Shown here piece after piece: positions 1 through 9,889 of a stretch of DNA of 64,000 nt. The notes under the pieces are model-generated. The model was not told the origin of the DNA. It did not search any database and saw only the letters and a list, made by a program, of their open reading frames with translations. The number at the start of each line of letters is the position of its first letter. The stretch's first letter is position 1. The translations under genes were made by a program, and so were the position numbers. Source of the stretch: Cristatella mucedo (lineage: Eukaryota > Bryozoa > Phylactolaemata > Cristatellidae); NCBI GenBank assembly GCA_009760855.2, contig WPIO01000109.1:407001-471000 (forward strand). The letters are read 5' to 3'.

Positions 1-360
1 TCAAACCCTTTGGAGACCGTGCCTGCAGTTCGTATGCTCCCAAAGCCTGGAACTCACTCCCGACTGACGTCACGACGTCGAAGAAATTTAAAAAGAAGCT
101 TAAAACACACTTGCTTCTCAAAGCATTCGGTGAGTCCTAGTGAGTTTTCTTTGTGTGCTTGTTCGTGCTGACACTATGCATACTATTGCTAATCATTTTT
201 AAATGTTGACGCCCTGCATTTTACTGCTGACCGCGTTTTGCTCGTTGACATGTGGATGTTACCACCAACCATTCGACAAAGCTTTCTTTACAGCTTCTTA
301 AGTGCCGAGACAGAGATTCGCGAGCAAATGTATTATTGTTGTTTTTATTGTAAATGTCGG
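1..360 (+). mobile_element. LINE-A 3' end (non-LTR retrotransposon)
   Basis: Positions 7-140 read FGDRACSSYAPKAWNSLP and a Lys-rich tail up to a stop at 138-140, the usual C-terminus of CR1/L2/Jockey-type reverse transcriptases (GDRAFS...APKLWNSLP). The rest is the 3'UTR shared with the other LINE-A copies here, diverged towards the end. Names LINE-A, B and C are local labels only. Confidence 0.8.
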
Positions 361-2170
361 TCCCCAGGGGTGTCGAGTGGGCGCGTTCGACACGTTTACC
401 CTTGTACGATCAGCTCGTCACGAGTCACGCATTGCCTGGGCAGATTTCTGAAAATGCAATCACTCGCGAGAGCAGCAGGTCGCCAAACAAACATCAGGTG
501 GCGCTCTGAGCTAGCTCGAGAGCAGAAGGCTCGGCCGAGAGTTCTTCGCCGAAGCCACTGCTGCTGCCGCCGCACACTCGTCTAGCGTCCGCCATTAGAC
601 CATTAGAATCCGCTTGTTGAACGCCACTGAAACGCCGTCAAATGTTCGTCAATCGGCAGCAATTGATTGATTGACTCGCAGTGCGAGTGGCGTCGAAATC
701 TGGGACGCTCACTTCGGCACTACTGAATATGAATGGCAAAATGGTTCATCTTGAGCTAATCCTCGCCTCAAAGTGCTTCGCCGGAACTTCGCTCTAAAGA
801 TACGCTAATGCAGCATCGCCTTGCCGTCGCCAGCATGCGTCGGCTATCCGCCTGAGCGCCTGCCCGGCTTTGCTGCTACGTTTTCCGCAGCCATCGGCCA
901 TACACTCCCACTTCACCGGTCGCGATTAGGGAACCTTTTACTCACACGTTCGCCCGTGCGGTGGAGCTTCTAGGGCCATCCCGCTTGTGCCGATCGCACC
1001 GATCGTGCTTAGCTCGACGTGAGCGGAAGTGCGATTCGTCTCCCGCCGGCGTCGGCTCGACGCCGGCGGGAAACGCTCGAAAAATGCATCGCTGGAGCAC
1101 TAACTTGCGTCCGGACTTTCCTCAAAGGCACGACTCTCTCTCTCTCTCTCTCTCCCCTTCCCTCTGTCTCTCCAGGCATTCGTGCAGCGAGGAGGAATTG
1201 GTACCTGGTGACTCGGCTGACGATAGACGACTGCCACCATTGGCAGCTCGTTGTCGGATGAACTCAAAACAGTAAGTTCGAAGGACTGCTTCGATGGGAC
1301 TGCAAAGGGCTTGAAATGGAAGCATGGCTTACGAGACCGGGCAGCATTTGTCAGCAGGCGAGAAGTGGCGGAGAGCGGTTGGCTGTAAGAGAGAGCGGTT
1401 GGCTGTAAGTCTAGCTGAGGGACAGCTGAGCGGAGGGTGCTTACTTGACCCCTCGACAGCGGATGCGCAGCTAGTGATAATATACGACGAGAGCGGCGTA
1501 GCTAGGACGAAGCCACAGGGGCCAGACCTCAGCCTTTCCAAAAAGGCAGCAAGTTCAAGAAGGGAGGGAAAGTCGGACGGCTCGCACGACTGATACGCCC
1601 CAACAGGTCAGTCCAAGGGGTGAGCCAAGGTCTCCCTTCCCCCATACCAAACCCCTCTCAACCATCCGAGGTGTAAGATCACGCCCCAATGGGTTGGCTC
1701 AAGACACCCAACGGTCGGGTGGTAGTGTTGAGCGAACCTCAAAACTTTCGGCATCGGGTGGTAGGAGAAGTGGTGGTGACAGTCAAGATATAGTTAAGTA
1801 CAGGTGCACGTGGCTCAGGGTGGTCGATCGGCACAGTCTCGCCAAAGGGGGTTGTAAAATGGCGCAGGCTTAATGATAACTATGATTATCACTAATTTGT
1901 ATAGCATCATAAGATGACAGAATCTAAGCGATGTGCATTCTCTAGAAATGTAGAATGTTAGCTGTTGGTGGTAATTAGCAAGCACAGTAACTGCACTTAT
2001 AAGCCCACAAAGAACATTTCACACGGATGCAGAGAATGCTGTGAGGATCAGGTCTTTGGATTTTATTTAGTAGTCGAAGACAGAGGATATTTTAACGTAA
2101 GTCGAGAGTGAGTAGCATGCTTTAGAAGCTTGAGAACTGAAGGCTCGGCGACCGAAGGCTTTGAGATTAG
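361..2170. other. intergenic stretch, no gene recognised
   Basis: Several short open frames occur on both strands but none matches a family I know. It holds a CT run at 1137-1153, a perfect inverted repeat at 1042-1070 and a good-looking plus-strand splice donor (GTAAGT) near 1271. A first exon of an unseen plus-strand gene is possible but unsupported. Confidence 0.4.
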
Positions 2171-2328
2171 TCGGATTTAAGGCAGGGGTAAGGTGCACGA
2201 TCTTCACGATTCAGGTCGTGGGTTCGAGTCCTCCAGTGGGTGATCCTCTACTGCCCAGTGTAAACAGTAGTTTGGTCATTAAGGCTCTTCTGACGCTATT
2301 TAAATGAGGCGGCTGAATCAGCTAAACT
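2171..2328 (+). mobile_element. SINE-1 copy (tRNA-headed SINE)
   Basis: Has a B box (gtgggttcgagtcctcca) and the family body 'ttaaggctcttctg...aaatgaggcggctgaatcagctaa' (split by variable bases), shared with the copies near 5.7, 12.0, 18.1, 31.0 and 48.6 kb. The A-box region is degenerate. Confidence 0.75.
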
Positions 2329-2410
2329 TTGACCGGGATACAAGAGCTGCTAGACGTCCTGATTAAAGCGAGCGGGCTGCTCGTGGGTAAGCATATCTCG
2401 GGGGAAGCTC

Positions 2411-2446
2411 GTCACGTGGGGAAAGTCTGTCACGTGGGGAAAGTCT
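2411..2446 (+). repeat. 18-bp tandem repeat with E-boxes
   Basis: Two exact copies of gtcacgtggggaaagtct. Each contains CACGTG, a bHLH-type E-box; a third partial unit follows (gtcacgcgg). No gene is recognised next to it. Confidence 0.7.
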
Positions 2447-3603
2447 GTCACGCGGTAGGCCTGAGCGTATTTCCGATGGATGCAAAGAAGAAACTGAGGG
2501 ATCTAAAAGTGAGCGCCAGAGCCGAGAGTAGTAGACTCTCTGTTGTGCGATGATCCCAGGTTGAGGAGCGGGCGAGGTCGGACGTGGAAGGATGTATGTA
2601 GCCGTTTCGACGTTCGCTACGGAAAAGCCTAGCTGCTTTGTTTTATGACGCATGTTAGTGAAACAGCGGCGTCAGCTAAACCAGCAGGATTATGGTGGAT
2701 CATTATTATCTGCGATAGTTTATTGCTGAGGCCGTATAAAATGCCGGCGCCCTGAGTTGGGTGGCCAGTCGGGATTCGAAAGTCGTGGCGCTGGCATGGG
2801 AGCAGATTTCAGCACTAGGTCACAGAGCTGTATAACAGACTTGTCTGCATTATGGTTATGGACTTGATATGTCAAGGTCAAGGATCGCTCTGCGTCGCTG
2901 TCGTGTTTCTGCTACTGTCGGTATACCTGCATGCATTGGTGCAGCACCTACAAGTAACTAGCCGTGCTACAAGGTTCAGGCATCACTGGTATTCTTCGCT
3001 GAGACTAGCACCGTTACGCTGTGTTTTCGGCCTAGTCCTGACCGGACGTGGAAGCCGCACACCACGTTTTGTAACACTAGCGTGTTATTACGCTGACGTA
3101 TGAGAAACTGAAGGTAAAGAGAGGCTGAAATGTAGACGACGAATGTAAGAACCAGCTTGCCAGTGCTACCCCATCTAAGAACGCTCAAAGTTTTACAGCG
3201 TTACGTAGGTGGAAGAGGAAACTCTTGAAAAGGCGGAGCTGACGTTGCCCACTAGAGATCGGCCATTTTGGAATAGAGCACCCAGATTCCGTGGAGAGAC
3301 TACTGTGGATATGATGGCTAAGCCCATTTTGAGGTTTAGGCTTTCGAGTTCCTGAGTGATATTAGCTTTGCCGTAGTGATTAAATCAATCTTGTCGTGAT
3401 TCAATGGGAGATAGTTATCTCTCTTTTGAGTAAGATTTTCGGCAATATAGGCTGCTATGAGGAATTCGAGAGGACTTGGGGTGCTGGATGGCAGGGACGG
3501 ATCAATCCGGAGCAGCGTCATCTGCTCCGAGAAGTGAAGCCTATATTTCGCTCGACAATTGCGTATGCAAGAGGGAGAGTAGCATTTGCTACAGAAGAGA
3601 ACC

Positions 3604-3862
3604 CTAATAATAATAATAATAATAAAGCACTTGATAAAGCACCCTCATAGAACTCAATCTAGGCGCTTTACATCTGCAGCGAAGGGAAACGCGATTGATT
3701 GGTAATTCATATCATACTTGATAAACATGAATAACATGGTTAGGGGTGACATGCACAGGGTCAGCATGCAAATGTGATTAGTGGCAGCACGCACAGTGTC
3801 AGCAAGCATAAGCACGTGAGGGACGAACCGCAGGGACCCACCAAATGCTGTCCCAAACAGGT
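3604..3862 (-). mobile_element. LINE-A 3' end, with (TAA)n tail
   Basis: Reverse-complement copy of the LINE-A 3'UTR: an (AAT)n tail at 3604-3624, then the 'gcgctttacat' tail block and the 'catgcacagggtcagcatgc' block also seen at 63.5-63.8 kb. Upstream parts are too diverged to follow. Confidence 0.8.
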
Positions 3863-4189
3863 ATGTCCCCAAGTTCTTCCCAACCATGAACACATTTTAT
3901 GACGTCTCATACTACAGATAGTCACGTGCGTATCCATAAATAAGGATAAAAGGAATTCCCAAACCTGAAAGGATGCATACGTACTTCGGGAGTATATGAA
4001 AGTGTTTGGTAATGTTAGCGACATGCCTGTTATCTGCTCACGCTTGTTGCTGCATGCTGTTGCCAATAGCGCGTATCGGTAGAACGACATTCATGATACA
4101 AATAATAACAGTAGGGCCTTCGAGCCGAATCAGCCCCGCCCCAACGTCGTAAGCGTACCGTCAAAGACAGGCGCCGCGGCAGCGTGCTC

Positions 4190-4405
4190 TGTGCGACGCC
4201 TCGTCACATCTTGTGGGAGCAGCCATGATGTTCGCTTCCAACTTCGAAGCCGACGATCGTGCGTTCGTATCCCGAGACCAACAAGGCATGCAACGCACTG
4301 TACATTAACGACAGCTACTAGTGTCCTTTGCAGCGTATGTAAAGTGCCTAGAAAGAGATTAAGTTTTCTGAGGGCTACACAAAGGTACTATTATTATTAT
4401 TACTA
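4190..4405 (+). mobile_element. SINE-like element with LINE-A-type tail
   Basis: A B-box-like gtgcgttcgtatcccg at 4259-4274 precedes 'cctttgcagcgtatgtaaag' and 'agaaagagattaagttttct', the LINE-A tail block, and a (TAT)n end. It looks like a third SINE type using the same 3' tail. Its 5' border is unclear. Confidence 0.5.
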
Positions 4406-4464
4406 ATATTATTATCAGCGGTCCCTGAATTACAAGCACCGGAAACCGCATAAGTTGGCCACAT

Positions 4465-5160
4465 GTATCTATGTATCTCCGTCTGTAACTCCAAAAAGTC
4501 ATACAGACTATGTGGGTGTTACGCAGGAGAGTTTTGTACTGCGAACTCACCTCTTAAGCGGCTTTCGATACGCATTCGGTAGCCAACAGACTCGTCTCAC
4601 GCAACAAAGAGAAAGTAGGAAGCATAGCTGAGTCAGGAGAGCAGTTGAGGTGCAGTGAGTAGCATGGAAGTAGCAGCTCAGGACCACTGAAAAAGATGAG
4701 CCATAGTCGGCAGTAGGAGAGTATTTGTCGTTGAGTAAGAATTGTGGAAGCGAGTTCCACAGTCTAGGACCTGCAGAGCTAAAGCTTCTCTCGCCAACGG
4801 TCTTTAAGCGGAGGAATGGAACGACTAATGTATTGTCCACACAGGACCTGAGGGTGCGAGCAGGCTGTAACTGATGCAGCAGTTCAGCTTGGTACGAAGG
4901 AGCCAAGCCGTGGCGGGCCTTGTGGGTCAGTGTAAGAACTTTGCTCTGTATCAGTTGCTCAAACGGCATCTATCCTAGCTCTTTTAGCAAAGGAGACACG
5001 TGCTCAAACCGCTGGGACTTGAAGACTAGCCTTGCAGCCATATTCATAGTCTGCTGCAGTGGCCTAATAGCTTTCTTTGGCAGCCCAGCCAATAACGAAT
5101 TGCAATAATCAAGCCGAGACAGAACTAAGGAGCTAGTTAAATTTTTACAAGCCACTGTGG
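4465..5160 (-). mobile_element. LINE-B fragment, reverse transcriptase C-terminus and 3'UTR
   Basis: Reading down the minus strand gives [20 protein letters not shown], then a frame break, then QSKVLTLTHKARHGLAPSYQ and ERSFSSAGPRLWNSLPQF. These are the conserved C-terminal blocks of CR1/L2-like reverse transcriptases. At least one frameshift or stop separates the blocks, so it is dead. The 3'UTR repeats at 7527-7825. Confidence 0.85.
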
Positions 5161-5513
5161 GAGACGGCTCCTAATCTTGGATAGGGATCGGACGCAATGG
5201 CTAGCTGTAGAAACATGCGAACTGCGAAGGCCGCAGCGCTGAAGTTCTCCGACAAGAACACGGCACTCGTAGCAGACTGCTTTCTCACGGCACTCGTAGC
5301 AGACTGCTGTCTTTGCGAGTGAGCAACAGATAGACAAGCGGCGGAGCCTCGAAACGCGGCTGCCGAGTCGCACGTGCTTCGACGATACACGCGGGCACTG
5401 TGCCGCCTACGGCAGCACAGTGCGGCAGTAATAAAAGAGCGCCCTCGTCTTGAGATGACCTTGGCATTCACTCTGTGCGATTTACTCGACAGCGACGGAG
5501 GACGCTCGTGTAC

Positions 5514-5535
5514 AGCAGCAGCAGCAGCAGCAGCA
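5514..5535 (+). repeat. (CAG)n trinucleotide run
   Basis: About seven CAG units in a row. No supported coding exon includes it. Confidence 0.85.
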
Positions 5536-5654
5536 GTTTTGACGTACAACTGCCCTACTCGAAAACCTAAAGTCCAACTGAGCAAGTATTGCGTGAGAAC
5601 TTTCGAGCTCCTATAGATTGTAATTCAGGGGCCTTTAGCAATCTCGAGGGTTCT

Positions 5655-5790
5655 CACGCCTGACTGATAGCCCAGGAGGTAAGGTGCTCGCTCTTCACGA
5701 CCGAGGACCCAGTGCAAGCGGCGGCGAGCGGTCGCTAAGGCTCTTCTGCCGCTGAACAAGTGAGGCTGTTGAACCAGGTAATTTTAACAT
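5655..5790 (+). mobile_element. SINE-1 copy, degenerate
   Basis: Has the A-box-like 'gatagcccaggaggtaaggt' and the body 'ctaaggctcttctgccgct'; the B box is damaged. Same family as 2171-2328 and 12020-12178. Confidence 0.65.
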
Positions 5791-6204
5791 ATTTTTAATT
5801 TTAATTTTGATTTATGTATTCATTTTTATTTTAAAAATATTTTTGAATCTGGCTGATATATCACTTCGACGATTCAATAATAAGGGGGTCTCAATCTGGT
5901 GCTGCTATTTAGCGTCGGGCGGAAATCTGTTTCGGCTGTCGGTAGTCGGTCAGTAGAACGCTGGACTCCGATTTAGCGAGTTTTAGGCTGAGTTTTAAGT
6001 GGCCGGCGCTTATGTTCAGTTGGCTCCTCCGGTCCGAAAAGGCACCGAGAAAAGCGAAATATCGGAGTGACGGGCGGAGAAAAGAGCGGAGAAGAAAAAG
6101 CTTGAAAATGGATTGTTCCACGAACGCCGTCCGAAAGGTCGTGTGCGCACGTGGGATGCGGTCATGGGACAGCCAAAAAGGGGGACTCAACATAAAGTAG
6201 AGAT

Positions 6205-6345
6205 TGGCTGATTCAACGGCCTTATTTGAATTGCGGCAGAACAGTCTTCATAACTACCACGCTGCTTGCAGCAGACGATAAAGAATCGTCTGCAGCACGA
6301 CTCGAAGCCACGACCTGGGTCGTGAAGTGCTATCACCATACTCCA
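6205..6345 (-). mobile_element. SINE-1 copy, degenerate
   Basis: Reverse-strand copy: 'ctgattcaacggccttattt' opens it and 'gccacgacctgggtcgtgaa' near the other end is the family's complement of the tRNA-like head. Confidence 0.6.
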
Positions 6346-6778
6346 AGGCTAAGAGTCACAGGGGGAATCTGATTGCAACGAGAAAGGGGTTGCTGCTATA
6401 ACTTCAGACGGACGATTCGTGTAGTGCATCTCCGTCTGCAGCGGCGGGGCCAGGTTGGCAATTGTTCCCCCCTGTCTACAATGGGAAGCGACCTAGGGCC
6501 GCCCCTGATTCCTAGGCCGCCCCTGATTGCCGGCACCGACGACAAAACTATGTCTTAATTCCATGCGACGATCAACTGGCGAGTTCGTTTCGAATAGTCA
6601 ATACGATTTTTCGCTATCGTACTACATTAGTTTTGGGTCTAGCCCCGCCAACATAAAAAGTGTGCAGGTCTCGCCCCCCTAGACGGAAGTCCTAGCTTCG
6701 CCACTGTCGGCCTGTAACTCCGCCGAGCCGCGTGACTTAAGTGTGTGCTACTTAGTAGCGCTGTCTACAGTACGCACG

Positions 6779-6925
6779 GTAGTCAGCAGACTTCATCTCA
6801 GGAAACGAGGAGAAACTGAGATGGTCAGCTGAGTCAGGAGGGCAGTCGAGACAGCGAGTGACATGGAAGCAGCAGCTCCGGACGAATGGAAAGGATGCGT
6901 CGCAGTCGGCAGCAGCAGGATCGAA
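6779..6925 (-). mobile_element. LINE-B 3'UTR fragment, diverged
   Basis: Shares the order of blocks 'gagtcaggag', 'agcgagtgacatggaagcag' and 'cgcagtcggcagcag' with 4620-4720 and 7690-7780, but with many changes. Confidence 0.55.
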
Positions 6926-7526
6926 GACGTCGTTGCAGGAAATAAACGGCCTTGATACGTCAATACGTCAACTGCCAGCGAAGACAGAAAAAGTGGAAGT
7001 GGCGGAAGCCTGCGAGGTCAACCCTTCGAGGCCGTCAGACGTCGTCGGACGCCGTGATCGGGACGAGATCGCAAAGATGGAAGCGAGAATACGCCGCTCG
7101 GCTGCGGCGGCCAGTCAGCAAACATGTCCGCTCGGCTCCGCGAATGCCTGTCGGGTATTGAGATTGCCCGATGCGAGCGAAGGCTGCTTGGCGTAGCCGC
7201 GAACGGTACTCGCTGCGACCGCAAGTGGTGATAGCAAGTGGTGACAGCGGTCGCTCGCTGATACGGAGCCGCCGTCTTTGTCGAGGCGCATCTGGGCGCC
7301 TCGCCGGGTGCACTATCTCGACTGAAGCGCTCCGAGAGTCGGACGCCAACGTTGAAGCGACGTGGGAGCTCAGCGCTCAGGATTTTCCGGATTCTATTCG
7401 CGTACTCGGGTACCCGCATACTCGCCGCTGCATCCTGCACGACCGTTTCCACATGCCTCGCCCCTTCACCATCGCGGAAGTGCAACCGATGTTAATTACA
7501 GGCCGGTTTTACTTACTTGCAGACGA

Positions 7527-7825
7527 TGGTGTATCTCCGTCTGTAACTCCACAAAGTCACAAAGTCTATGTGGGTGTTTCGTAGGAGAGTTTTTTTTTAC
7601 AGCGTACTCACCTCTTAAGCGGCTTTCGGTACGCATTCGGTAGCCAACAGACTTCGTCTCATGCAATGAAGATAGAGTGGGAAGCATAGCAGAGTCAGGA
7701 GAGCAGTTGAGGTAGCGAGTAGCATGGAAGTAGCAGCTCAGGACCACTGAAAAGAATGAGCCATAGTCGGCAGCAGGAGAGTAGTTGTCGCTGCGTAAGA
7801 ATTGTGGAAGCGAGTTCTACAGAGG
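7527..7825 (-). mobile_element. LINE-B 3'UTR copy
   Basis: Closely matches 4465-4765 over its length, for example 'gtatctccgtctgtaactcc', 'acctcttaagcggctttcgg' and 'agcatggaagtagcagctca'. It ends in the 'attgtggaagcgagttc' coding block. Confidence 0.85.
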
Positions 7826-7875
7826 ATGCAATAACAAATCAACCGTAAGGCCGAAGCAGGACAAATCGGGTGCAC

Positions 7876-7877
<2 letters not shown>

Positions 7878-7917
<40 letters not shown>

Positions 7918-8007
7918 GAGAGAGGGAGCGAGAGAGAGGGGGAGATAGGGGGAGAGAGAGAGAGCAAGAGGGAGAAGGAGGGAGAGAGATTGAGAGAGAG
8001 AGAGAGA

Positions 8008-8082
<75 letters not shown>
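7878..8082 (+). repeat. (GA)n microsatellite, imperfect then pure
   Basis: 205 bp of GA with GGGA interruptions in the first half and pure GA in the second. The flanking open frames coding RERERE or SLSLSL are artefacts of it. Confidence 0.95.
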
Positions 8083-8085
<3 letters not shown>

Positions 8086-9002
8086 GGGCACGGTTAGCAC
8101 TGCGTTGTCCCAGTTAACCGCAGAGGAACTCCGTTCGGGTGCCTGCAAGCTCTTCCGGGTCAGGCAGTACCGCCGAGGCGTGTCGTCGTCATCGCATCTC
8201 GAGCTACTTTTCGACGGTGCCCACTCTATGTGTAGAGAGCGAGACAAACGGGCAAGCGCCCAGCTCGCCCCGGCCCCCAAGATTCGCTCCAGCGGCGGAA
8301 GCGACTATGTTAGGCCGCAAGCAGTTAGTTCTGTGCGCAGCTGTGCAATCCTGTCGAGGTGAAGTTTGACGATGCAAAGGCGTTGCACGCCTGATTTAAA
8401 TGTAGACGATATAAATTGCTCAAACCGCTACTCGCATCTATAGCGCTATAATGACGCCCGCTTAAAAGAATGTCGTATCGCTAATGGCAAAGGAGAATTC
8501 GCCAAATTCGTCATCGAAGTTCGGAGTTCAAGCCGAGGATTCGCACAAAAGCGAAAGTCGGAAAGATGCGAAAGTCGGACCGACTCGACCCAATTCGACA
8601 GGCTACAACGAGTGACCTTTGCCGTTTCTAAGCTGGAGCCGACGACTTGGGCCATCAGTCAGCGCTTTGTGCTTTCCGCGAGAGCTGCGACCGGTCTCGA
8701 AGCGGCAGGCAAGCATCGAGCCGCTTCGGTTACCATCAGCGAGCTGTCGAAGTGCTGATTAAACGAAGCAATCGAAGCTGCAAAGCGTGGGACTAGTAGC
8801 AGCCCATTGCATCGCTTCTGCTGCACAGTTTTTGTTGGGCTGTCAAAGCTGACGATAACTTTCGACGCTTGGTAATGATGTCTTTCGATTCCGTCTACTC
8901 GTGTTGCAGTTTTTATCGTGGACCCGTCAGTTCATCAATGCCGTAGCGCAATAATAATAACAAAAATAGTACTACATTTGCATAGCGCCATCAGACAGCT
9001 GA
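8083..9002. other. intergenic stretch, no gene recognised
   Basis: No family match in any frame. At 8946-8992 there is a short minus-oriented fragment of the retrotransposon tail ((AAT)n then catttgcatagcgcc). Confidence 0.4.
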
Positions 9003-9345
9003 ATCTCACTCCAACTTGCGTCACGACATCTTTTGACTAGACGACATTTAAAAAGAAATTAAGAACGAACACACCTATTTAGCGCAGCATTTAGTTGGTC
9101 CCTGCGATTCGTCCTTTATGTTCTTATGCGTGCTGACATTGTGTGTGCTGCCACTAACCACACTTGCATGCCGACCCTATGCATGTCTCCCTGAACCATG
9201 TTATTCTTGTTGTTTATTGAGCATGCTATTACTAACCACTCGATTGTGTTTCCTTTGCAGCAAATGTAAAGCGCATGGAAAGAGATTGATTTCTCTGAGG
9301 GCACTTTATTGAGTTTGTTTTTATTTTTATTATTATTATTAATCT
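9003..9345 (+). mobile_element. LINE-A 3' end
   Basis: Begins in the C-terminal coding part ('cacgacatcttttgactaga'), passes 'acatttaaaaagaaattaag' and the 3'UTR, and ends in (TAT)n. A minus-oriented tail fragment abuts it (9346-9370), so two tails meet end to end. Confidence 0.85.
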
Positions 9346-9889
9346 CTCTCTAGGTACTTTACAGGTGCTGAAGCATTACCAATGCAAGCTGTCCTCGTCG
9401 TCAACCCTGCAAAAACGTCGTCAACCCTGAAAGTTGTTAAGTAAGCGTCGAAAGTTTGTGAGGAGCTTGCCCTCTAGAAGCAGCCACCGCAGGGCAAGCT
9501 TCGGCTGTGCGATGGGCGTAAATTGGCCGGAAGTTGCTGCACCGCTAGCCCCTGGTGTCAGAGGTCGTAAGTGGCTCGCCGTCCGAGGACGACGACACGG
9601 TCCTTCTGCCTCGCTATAGCGCCACGAATCCCTATGCAGGGGGAGGGGAGAGCCTTTCACTAGATACTGTTCACGGTTCATGAATTATTATTGCTCAGAC
9701 CGGTTATGTGACAATCTAAGGCTGGGCGGCACAACAGCTCGTAGTCTTATAATATTCCGGGAGTTCCTTCTTAATCGCTCACAGGTAAGCACCTTACCCA
9801 GTGATCCTAACGGCATCTAGTAGATCGCTTGTGCAGGTTTTCCCAACAAGTTGATCCGATCAGAGAGTAAGAACATCTCCAAGGTAACA

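Noticed and set aside
961-1275. First coding exon of a plus-strand gene ending in a GTAAGT donor
   Set aside because: The donor looks good, but the frame has no family match and contains a CT run; no partner exon was found.
7785-8280. Frames coding long RERERE or SLSLSL runs here and at 13.7, 17.0, 27.4, 32.2, 40.5, 41.1, 49.4 kb
   Set aside because: They are translations of GA/CT microsatellites, open in every frame by construction.
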